Positions 56,157 to 64,000 of a DNA stretch of 64,000 nt are shown here, one piece after another (the stretch's first letter is position 1; each line of letters begins with the position of its first letter). Both the position numbers and the translations under genes were made by a program. This DNA is from Agelas oroides. Its lineage: Eukaryota > Porifera > Demospongiae > Agelasida > Agelasidae. The notes below the pieces were generated by a model, which saw nothing but the letters and a program-made list of their open reading frames with translations, made no database searches and had not been told where the DNA came from. The stretch lies in NCBI GenBank assembly GCA_949130485.1, contig OX422184.1:295443-359442 (forward strand). Reading direction: 5' to 3'.

Positions 56157-57903
56157 TCAAACTGCAGGAAACGGTGGTTCTAGTGGCTCCGTTGGTTCTG
56201 GTGGCTCCGTTGGTTCTAGTGGCTCCGTTGGTTCTAGTGGCTCATATGGCTCATATGGCTCATATGGCTCATATGGTTCTGGTGGCTCATATGGTTCTGG
56301 TGGCTCATATGGTTCTGGTGGCTCCGTTGGTTCTGGTGGCTCATATGGTTCTGGTGGCTCATATGGTTCTGGTGGCTCATATGGTTCTGGTGGCTCATAT
56401 GGTTCTGGTGGCTCATATGGTTCTGGTGGCTCCATTGGTTCTGGTGACTCCGTTGGCTCTGGTGGCTCCGTTGGTTCTGGTGGCTCCGTTGGTTCTGGTG
56501 GCTCCGTTGGTTCTGGTGGCTCCGTTGGTTCTGGTGGCTCCGTTGGTTCTGGTGGCTCCGTTGGCTCTGGTGGCTCCGTTGGCTCTGGTGGCTCCGTTGG
56601 CTCTGGTGGCTCCATTGGCTCTGGTGGCTCCGTTGGCTCTGGTGGCTCCGTTGGCTCTGGTGGCTCCGTTGGCTCTGGTGGCTCCATTGGTTCTGGTGGC
56701 TCATATGGTTCTGGTGGCTCATATGGTTCTGGTGGCTCATATGGTTCTGGTGGCTCATATGGTTCTGGTGGCTCATATGGTTCTGGTGACTCCGTTGGTT
56801 CTGGTGGCTCCGTTGGTTCTGGTGGCTCCGTTGGTTCTGGTGGCTCCGTTGGTTCTGGTGGCTCCGTTGGCTCTGGTGGCTCCGTTGGTTCTGGTGGCTC
56901 CGTTGGCTCTGGTGGCTCCGTTGGCTCTGGTGGCTCCGTTGGTTCTGGTGGCTCCGTTGGTTCTGGTGGCTCCGTTGGTTCTGGTGGCTCCGTTGGTTCT
57001 GGTGGCTCCGTTGGTTCTGGTGGCTCCGTTGGTTCTGGTGGCTCCGTTGGTTCTGGTGGCTCCGTTGGTTCTGGTGGCTCCGTTGGTTCTGGTGGCTCCG
57101 TTGGCTCTGGTGGCTCCGTTGGCTCTGGTGGCTCCGTTGGATCTGGTGGCTCATATGGTTCTGGTGGCTCATATGGTTCTGGTGACTCCGTTGGTTCTGG
57201 TGGCTCCGTTGGTTCTGGTGGCTCCGTTGGTTCTGGTGGCTCCGTTGGTTCTGGTGGCTCCGTTGGTTCTGGTGACTCCGTTGGTTCTGGTGGCTCCGTT
57301 GGCTCCGTTGGTTCTGGTGGCTCCGTTGGTTCTGGTGGCTCCGTTGGTTCTGGTGGCTCCGTTGGTTCTGGTGGCTCCGTTGGTTCTGGTGGCTCCGTTG
57401 GTTCTGGTGGCTCCGTTGGCTCTGGTGGCTCCGTTGGCTCTGGTGGCTCCGTTGGATCTGGTGGCTCATATGGTTCTGGTGGCTCATGTGGTTCTGGTGA
57501 CTCCGTTGGTTCTGGTGGCTCCGTTGGTTCTGGTGGCTCCGTTGGTTCTGGTGGCTCCGTTGGTTCTGGTGGCTCCGTTGGTTCTGGTGGCTCCGTTGGT
57601 TCTGGTGGCTCCGTTGGTTCTGGTGGCTCCGTTGGTTTGGGTGGCTCCGTTGGTTTGGGTGGCTCCGTTGGTTTGGGTGGCTCCGTTGGTTCTGGTGGTA
57701 CCTGGTTGTGAGAAAGATTGTAACTTAGTCCCAGTCCCAAGCATAAAAACCTGCTACTTATTTGAACATACCTGGCGGCGCTGCAAGTCAATGTGCTGTG
57801 TCTGAATGTCATCATTTGAGGTCACTACATAGATAGGGTTAGCTACTACCGTAGTTACTATTAAAGCTAAAAGAAGAGCTGGCACCAGAGTTCTGAACGC
57901 CAT
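56157..57903 (-). CDS. Secreted Pro-Glu-Thr hexapeptide-repeat protein
   Basis: Exon 1, 57903-57772, starts with signal peptide MAFRTLVPALLLALIVTTVV and continues to HIDLQRRQ before a GTATGT donor. Exon 2, 57701-56157, joins in phase 0 and reads VPPEPTEPPKPTEPP and onward as more than 80 hexapeptides of the type PEPTEP, with Y, M, S or K substitutions, ending PLEPPFPAV and TGA; total about 558 aa. The repeat is an 18-bp minisatellite open in several frames. This frame is chosen because it follows a convincing signal exon homologous to the protease gene at 61541: the sequence around both ATGs, through MxFRxLVxxLLLA and TSNDxDI, is alike. The protease has a Pro/Thr linker at the equivalent place, so this gene probably arose by loss of the protease domain and expansion of the linker. 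It may be a mucin-like or structural secreted protein; expression is unproven. A TATA-like TATAAATA lies near 58065-58058. Confidence 0.55.
56168..57700. repeat. 18-bp minisatellite GGCTCCGTTGGTTCTGGT
   Basis: About 85 units with GGCTCATATGGTTCTGGT variants in blocks. The array stays in frame throughout, encoding PEPTEP-type hexapeptides on the minus strand (see the CDS) and Gly-Ser on the plus strand. Variant blocks repeat, showing block duplication. Confidence 0.95.
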
Positions 57904-59960
57904 GGTCCCCTTTGATGTGAGTAGATAACACAACCAGCAAACTGTGAAACCAGCACGACTACTTTGATGAAAGGGTCACTGCGATGAAGCAGTATCTTTC
58001 TCTGACTCTAGCAGAACACCATGCACTGTGATTATGCACCTGTGCACAATCACCGCTTATTTATACCAACGGGCCTTAGCCATTGAGATACCATAACTCC
58101 ACCCAGTAAGTTTTGACTATGTATGTTAGTCATCATATGCAACCCCTCAGCTTTACACGTGAAATGGGATTCAAGCACTTAGATTAGGCTTACTTCCAGT
58201 AATTGATTGTCTGTATGGTTTTAAGTCCAACCACACCCCAAGATGAGTTTAGTTCTACAGTAAAAAGCTTTACTACAACATGGCTTCTCTCTCAGATCCA
58301 AGAGATATAAAATAAACTGCAAGACGCCCTTTGATTCCCACATCATGAATGTAAACACGAAGATTGTTCCAGAGTTTGTGTGTTCTCAGTCTCCACTGTA
58401 TCCCAGCCTTGACATGGTACACTGTATCCCAGCCTTGACATGGTACACTGTATCCCAGCCTTGACATGGTACACTGTATCCCAGCCTTGACATGGTACAC
58501 TGTATCCCAGCCTTGACATGGTACACTGTATCCCAGCCTTGACATGGTACACTGTATCCCAGCCTTGACATGGTACACTGTATCCCAGCCTTGACATGGC
58601 ACACTGTATCCTAGCCTTGACATGGTACACTGTATCCCAGCCTTGACATGGTACACTGTATCCCAGCCTTGACATGGTACACTGTATCCTAGCCTTGACA
58701 TGGTACACTGTATCCTAGCCTTGACATGGTACACTGTATCCTAGCCTTGACATGGTACAAAGCTACACTGTATCCTAGCCTTGACATGGTACACTGTATC
58801 CTAGCCTTGACATGGCACACTGTATCCTAGCCTTGACATGGTACACTGTATCCCAGCCTTGACATGGTACACTGTATCCTAGCCTTGACATGGTACACTG
58901 TATCCTAGCCTTGACATGGTACAAAGCTACACTGTATCCTAGCCTTGACATGGTACACTGTATCCTAGCCTTGACATGGCACACTGTATCCTAGCCTTGA
59001 CATGGTACACTGTATCCCAGCCTTGACATGGTACACTGTATCCTAGCCTTGACATGGTACACTGTATCCTAGCCTTGACATGGTACACTGTATCCCAGCC
59101 TTGACATGGTACACTGTATCCTAGCCTTGACATGGTACACTGTATCCTAGCCTTGACATGGTACAAAGCTACACTGTATCCTAGCCTCGACATGGTACAC
59201 TGTATCCTAGCCTTGACATGTTACACTGTATCCTAGCCTTGACATGGTACACTGTATCCCAGCCTTGACATGGTACACTGTATCCTAGCCTTGACATGGT
59301 ACACTGTATCCTAGCCTTGACATGGTACAAGGCTACACTGTATCCCAGCCTCGACATGGTACACTGTATCCCAGCCTCGACATGGTACACTGTATCCCAG
59401 CCTTGACATGGTACACTGTATCCCAGCCTTGACATGGTACACTGTATCCTAGCCTTGACATGGTACAAAGCTACACTGTATCTTAGTTGTTGATTGCATA
59501 ATATAAAATGGTAGACGATACCAGTCTGATGTACATGTGACCAATGGAACTGCTTTCATCTGTCAGGTACACATTACCTGTTGTTTAACACTAAGAGTTT
59601 AACTGTAATGATGAAGGGCTGATGATACACTACTGTGCCATGCACTTGCTGACGTTAAGACTAGAATCGTGTACTCTTGCCTGTGTGCAAAGCCACCCCT
59701 GGCCTGCCCGTTCCTGCATAGCTGGCCTTTGTTCATGCAATAACAGTGTTCTGTACTACGTGATTGCATATGACTCCATGAAATTTGAACAAAATGCTGA
59801 CCTGAAACAAATGTACTATTGCGTGCTAAGTCCAGCCTAGTATGCAACACTAGGAGAAGAAAAACTAAAAATGAAATGTACAACAAAAAGTTTTTTTTTT
59901 AGGTTCACTGAAAGCACAATTATTGAAATGAAGATTGTTCCAGGCTGTGTGTTCATCATC
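57904..59960. other. Intergenic, repeat-gene promoter to protease 3' end
   Basis: Contains the TATA-like element near 58060, the 26-bp satellite (58395-59485) and no recognised exon. Confidence 0.5.
58395..59485 (+). repeat. 26-bp satellite with higher-order structure
   Basis: Unit ACACTGTATCCCAGCCTTGACATGGT, about 41 copies with a CCCAG/CCTAG variant. An 8-bp insert, ACAAAGCT, recurs at about 58755, 58919, 59161, 59325 and 59463, spacings 164, 242, 164 and 138 bp (6, 9, 6 and 5 units plus 8). The order of variants is shared between periods. Confidence 0.95.
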
Positions 59961-61541
59961 TCACACCGCAAGAGTCACTCCAAGCCAGTCGATGACACTC
60001 TGTATTGGGTTAGCAACACCGTATGGGTAGATTACACGACCATCAATTTTTCTAGTGGCACGACCAAAGACAAGACCAGTTGATTTGTTTGTTTCAGTAT
60101 TAATGAGCAGTGACCCGGAATCTCCAGGACAAGGGACGGGTGTGAACAGAATCTGGTTACACAAAATCACTCTCTTTAGTGGTGGACAGATATAAGATTC
60201 ACAAAAGTTTGTGGAGTAAATTCTTTCAGTTCCAGTACAGTCAGAGGAACAGCCACAGAAACGAACTCTGTCATAGCACTGTGCCTGCTGGGTGCCTCGA
60301 ACTTTTGTTCCATCCACCAACATGAATGGTGGTGGAGGACGGCCGCAGAGCTTTGAGTGAGAAGCATCGATGAATTTGTTACAATGGGCGACAGTGACCG
60401 TAGCAACAAAATCCTTAGGAAATTCCATCTTTGTGACCCTAAAGTATAGCATTTAATATTGGTTAACACGAAGTACAAGATTAGTGTGGCTTAAACTCCA
60501 GGTGGGTGAGTTTTCATTGTGTGGGGAAGCCTCAAAGTTCAGGAAGCCTTGCCCAAGTGGAGACTAAGCCATTTAGATAATAGTTGCTGTAATGTCTACC
60601 AATGTTGTCTGCAAAGTTATATATGGTTGCCATTGTAAATATACGCATACACTCTATACACACGAACTATGTAGCTAAAAAATGCTCTGTGCAACAAGAA
60701 CACTGAAGTAGGAAAAATTCACTAAATACCTTTTACAATCTTTACGATTGCTGGGTCTGCTTGTAATCATATTGGGTACAGGACCTGTGACGTGAAAGTT
60801 ACTGAGAATCCCAATGTCACCGTCCTTCTTTGTGAAATATCCAAGAGTTCCAGCACATTTTGACTTCTTGATCGCGAGGCAGTGTCCCCCTCGTAGCGCC
60901 GTAAGGGGATCCCTACAAGGACAGGGTTCAGGGGTGGGAGTTGGTATTGATATGGACTCAGTTACGTTGAGTTCAACGGTTGATGTAAGTGTAGGCGGAC
61001 TGGTCGAAATATTGGTAGTGGGTGCGGGAATTGGAGGTTCGGTGGTAGGTGTGGAGGTGGGTGTGGTCATACTGCGTGAAGGCTCAGGCGACCAGGTCTA
61101 GTGTGTACATGACAGAGAAATAGCATTGTGTCACTGAGACCTTTGGTGCATGTCTTTGTAACTGGCTACCATTGCAATACTCATACTTACCGCTAGTGGT
61201 TCTATCTCCCCTTCAACGACATCAGTCTGGAATCCCTCAATCTCCCTCGGCAGTCGCCGTTTCTCCAATACCTCCTCCTCCAGGAGCTTCTTCTTGACCC
61301 ATATCACTAGACTCAGCTGGTCTGTCTGCTCACCATCCACTGTCTTGTGGTTCACATCCACACCTGTGACGTCTGGATGGTCAAGGAGCCAGTCAACATG
61401 ACGCTGCTGCAGGTCAACTAGTTGTCCACGAATGTCATTATCATTTGAGGTCATCCCTTCATCAGCTCCATAAGCACCGTTATTGTTAGCATTTGCTATT
61501 GCAGCTAGAAGAAGAACCAGCACTAGAGCTCTGAACTTCAT
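59961..61541 (-). CDS. Secreted PA-clan serine protease, bacterial/NAL1-like type
   Basis: Three exons, 61541-61191, 61097-60730 and 60438-59961 (TGA), give 398 aa with exact phases. A signal peptide (MKFRALVLVLLLAAIANA) is followed by a propeptide-like region: WLLDHPDVTGVDVNHKTV, LSLVIWVKKK, LPREIEGFQTDVVEGEIEPL. This layout (PxVxGVxVxxK, LxxxVxVxxK, xIxGxxTDVVE) is typical of bacterial trypsin-like proteases of this group. A Pro/Thr-rich linker (about residues 118-160) and the catalytic domain follow. The candidate triad is His in ILSNFHVTG, Asp in KFIDASHSK and Ser in CPGDSGSLL; the end, GLVFGRAT...GVANPIQSVIDWLGV, matches the family's usual C-terminus. Many Cys suggest disulfides. The product is probably exported and cleaved from its propeptide; substrate unknown. 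TATATAAA at 61620-61613 lies about 70 bp upstream of the ATG. Being a three-exon gene with signal peptide and TATA box, it is host-encoded. Confidence 0.8.
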
Positions 61542-61612
61542 GGTCACTGCAGCCTAATATTGATCTGAGTAGATGCTGCTCACGTCAATTCAGTGGTTTA
61601 CAGCAGAAATGA

Positions 61613-61620
61613 TTTATATA
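61613..61620 (-). promoter_or_regulatory. TATA box of the secreted protease gene
   Basis: TATATAAA on the minus strand, about 72 bp before the ATG at 61541. Its distance suits a short 5' UTR. The related gene at 57903 has a similar TATAAATA about 155 bp before its ATG, so the promoter architecture may have been copied with the gene. Confidence 0.45.
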
Positions 61621-62126
61621 AGCAAAACCATTCACCAACTAGAAAGTCACTCAGACTGAATTTAAATGTGTTTTATACCGGAAGCTGGTAGCCAATTTTC
61701 ATAAGGTGCAAAGGTTTAATTGAGAATCTCACAAGCAGCACAATGACAAAACATGTACAAATAAGGAGTGCCAAGATAGACATACACAAAACAAGACTGT
61801 CGAGGAACAGAACCGCACAAATTCTTAAATTTAGCTACAAGACCACTATATGCTCACGTCCACAAATTAGGATTAGAGGAATACATGTGCAGAGTGTTGA
61901 TTCTAGACATTGGGAAAATGGAGTAGCAAGAAGGCAAGGGTACCAACAGTTCAGGAGGGCTTCCTAGTAGCTGCATAGACAGAGCTGCTTGTCTGTGACT
62001 ACTAAGGCGCTGACATACTCAATTTGTGGTTTGCAAAGCTGAGACTAATTATATACATGTATTGTCTGCGCACTAATATGACAAACCACTAATTGGGTAT
62101 GTCAACACCTATTGCTAGTTAGCAAC

Positions 62127-62182
62127 TAGTCTAGTGCCCAGACCCCAGGGTGGGGTCTGGGTGGGGTCTGGGCACGAGACTA
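62127..62182. mobile_element. Foldback element, 56 bp, perfect flanking repeat
   Basis: TAGTCTAGTGCCCAGACCCC...GGGGTCTGGGCACGAGACTA with an extra GGGTCTGGGT duplication. Flanked by GTTAGCAAC on both sides. Confidence 0.88.
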
Positions 62183-62410
62183 GTTAGCAACTTACAAAGC
62201 TCTGTAGCACTACAGTAGAGTGACTATCTTAACTGTCATACCCAGTACCAAAACAAAACGGAACCACAAGAATGCGACAAACAACTACCTCCAGAATTGT
62301 TTCCTTAGTCAACGCCACATGCCTCTCTGGCTTCCATCATCACCATCATCAATCAAGTATAGATGGACAATGAGTGCCACATTCATTTAACACACCAGCC
62401 CAGCTTCTGT

Positions 62411-62461
62411 TAGTCTCGCGTGGCCAGACTCTACCTGGAAGGTTTTGGCCACACGAGACTA
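62411..62461. mobile_element. Foldback element, 51 bp
   Basis: TAGTCTCGCGTGGCCAGACT and TGGCCACACGAGACTA, imperfect centre. Flanked by AGCTTCTGT and GGCTTCTGT (8 of 9). Confidence 0.82.
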
Positions 62462-62559
62462 GGCTTCTGTGCTGCACTTATCTGGGCCCATGCACAGTAG
62501 CTAGGCACTTAGTCATTGGGTATAGCTTTGGCTGAAGCCGTTGTCCAATTGTTAATTGC

Positions 62560-63075
62560 ACTCCTTGATCTTGCCCGGTGGTGTTACGCTCCTTGATCTT
62601 GCCTGGTGGTGTAGCGCTCCTTGATCTTGCCCGGTGGTGTTGCGCTCCTTGATCTTGCCCGGTGGTGTTGCGCTCCTTGATCTTGCCTGGTGGTGGTGTT
62701 GCGCTCCTTGATCTTGCCTGGTGGTGGTGTTGCGCTCCTTGATCTTGCCTGGTGGTGGTGTTGCGCTCCTTGATCTTGCCTGGTGGTGGTGTTGCGCTCC
62801 TTGATCTTGCCTGGTGGTGGTGTTGCGCTCCTTGATCTTGCCTGGTGGTGGTGTTGCGCTCCTTGATCTTGCCTGGTGGTGGTGTTGCGCTCCTTGATCT
62901 TGCCTGGTGGTGGTGTTGCGCTCCTTGATCTTGCCTGGTGGTGGTGTTGCGCTCCTTGATCTTGCCTGGTGGTGGTGTTGCGCTCCTTGATCTTGCCTGG
63001 TGGTGGTGTTGCGCTCCTTGATCTTGCCTGGTGGTGGGGTTGCGCTCCTTGATCTTGCCCGGTGGTGTTGTGCTG
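62560..63075 (+). repeat. 31-bp minisatellite, about 17 copies
   Basis: TTGATCTTGCCTGGTGGTGGTGTTGCGCTCC, with shorter 28-bp forms (GGTGGTGTT) at both ends. Long ORFs in it are artefacts. Confidence 0.93.
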
Positions 63076-63107
63076 CTCTTAGTTTATGCACAGCAGTTGG
63101 CACCACA

Positions 63108-63155
63108 GTAGCCTCGTCCCCAGGCCCCTCCCCCCCCCCAATGGGGATGAGGCTA
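63108..63155. mobile_element. Foldback element, about 46 bp
   Basis: TAGCCTCGTCCCCAGGCCCC and GGGGATGAGGCTA; the arms are unequal. Flanks GCACCACAG and GCACCACAC match at 8 of 9. Confidence 0.75.
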
Positions 63156-63334
63156 GCACCACACTTCAGTCCACAGTCATCTCACTGCAGTTTGCACTCA
63201 TGTATGCGTTGTGTAAAAATTTCATTCAGATAATGTTTATTCTTGTAAATTAAGGGTTGGAGTAAATACAACTGTACAAGTAAGGTTTACCTGTCATAGT
63301 TGTAGACTGAACTCTAACCTTGCACACACTGTAT

Positions 63335-63335
63335 T

Positions 63336-63368
<33 letters not shown>
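63335..63368. repeat. (CA)n microsatellite
   Basis: About 17 CA units. Region 63160-63585 holds no other recognised feature. Confidence 0.9.
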
Positions 63369-63369
<1 letters not shown>

Positions 63370-63585
63370 CATAGGCCCCTTCCCAGCCACCCGCCCTCCC
63401 TGAGGGAACCCCTCACTTCTTCTTCCCTTCCAAATCGCCACTCCTTTGCTGCAGATTTTCCAGAGGCACACACACCCACCCACCCCTTCCTACACAGCGT
63501 CGGCTCGCTCCCACGCTCACCCTCAAGGTCTAAATATGCACTGGTATGTTTATATACTCTAGTACATTGTGTCACAGTAGCTATA

Positions 63586-63952
63586 TAGCCTTGTTCTCAG
63601 GCCTTCCCACCGTCCAGTTTTTGATCGCTTCCCACCGTCCAGTTTTTGATTGCTTCCCACTGTCCAGTTTTTGATCGCTTGCAGTATGCAAAAACGAGGG
63701 GGAAGGCCTGGTGAATCTTACCATGTGAATGATGTCAGTGTCTACCTAGGTAGACAAAGTGGGGGAGGGGTCCCTGATTGAAAGAACGCATTTTGCGCAT
63801 GCGTTCTTCCAGGAGTGGTATGTTTTTCACTTCGCGAATGTTCGAAACTCCAGCGCTTGGGGCAGAAACTACAAGATAAGGCCTCAAGCTCCGTTTTTGC
63901 ATACTGCAAGTGATCAAAAACTGGACGGTGGGAAGGCCTGGGCACGAGGCTA
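63586..63952. mobile_element. Foldback element, 367 bp
   Basis: Ends TAGCCTTGTTCTCAGGCCTTCCCACCGTCCAGTTTTTGATCGCTT and AAGTGATCAAAAACTGGACGGTGGGAAGGCCTGGGCACGAGGCTA. The left arm has a CCCACCGTCCAGTTTTTGATCGCTT unit tripled. Flanks GTAGCTATA and ACAGCTATA match at 7 of 9. Long subfamily, like 43382. Confidence 0.88.
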
Positions 63953-64000
63953 ACAGCTATACACTGTCACATGATCACACAGTACTATTGCAGTGACCAT

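Larger units (their letters stand above)
61542..62550. other. Protease 5' flank, no gene seen
   Basis: TATA box near the start and two foldback micro-elements (62127, 62411); otherwise nothing recognised. Confidence 0.5.

Noticed and set aside
56117-57805. Plus-strand Gly-Ser repeat ORFs, up to 562 codons
   Set aside because: Same minisatellite read on the other strand; only the minus-strand frame joins to a signal-peptide exon shared with a neighbouring gene.
62552-63106. 184-codon ORF with an ARSRSATPPPGKIKERN-type repeat
   Set aside because: 31-bp minisatellite read through; three units restore frame and so keep it open; no other support.

Overview
The window looks like nuclear DNA of a marine invertebrate, most likely a demosponge. 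All recognisable genes are metazoan and intron-rich, with short exons and standard GT-AG introns. The largest is a secreted Calx-beta array like the sponge aggregation-factor proteins. Simple repeats, minisatellites and small palindromic elements fill the introns and intergenic DNA. No rRNA, functional tRNA, CRISPR, bacterial or viral gene was seen. The species call is an inference. Gene models were built by hand from homology, splice sites and reading phase; their coding exons join in phase.

Layout from left to right: (1) 677-3998 (-), 5' part of an EF-hand protein that leaves the window on the left. (2) 4351-8594 (+) and 9672-13799 (+), two tandem ten-exon copies of a mitochondrial carnitine/acylcarnitine carrier (SLC25A20 type); copy 1 and the EF-hand gene face away from each other across about 350 bp. 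(3) 16003-28871 (-), about 26 exons of a secreted Calx-beta protein, every intron in phase 1. (4) 29730-31588 (-), a complete nine-exon ATG101 autophagy gene of 217 aa. (5) 32691-37277 (-), a seven-exon SAM-domain protein with a Cys-rich PH-like second half. (6) 39157-51484 (+), a 13-exon p190 RhoGAP-type gene (GTPase, FF and pseudoGTPase regions) with no RhoGAP domain visible. (7) 56157-57903 (-), a secreted Pro-Glu-Thr repeat protein. (8) 59961-61541 (-), a secreted PA-clan serine protease of bacterial/NAL1-like type. Gene 7 shares its signal-peptide exon with gene 8 and looks like a broken-off relative whose linker expanded.

The most unusual content is not protein-coding. A family of palindromic foldback elements with ends TAGYCTCGT..CCCAG is scattered through the window, from 36 bp to 413 bp long; many copies are flanked by exact 9-bp direct repeats. 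In the p190-type gene, two exons have had their 3' end plus splice donor amplified into tandem arrays. Several other splice sites lie inside (CA)n/(GT)n runs or hundreds of bases of pyrimidine.

The genes are not an operon-like functional set. The related pairs are the two carriers (acylcarnitine import into mitochondria) and the two secreted proteins at 56-61.5 kb.
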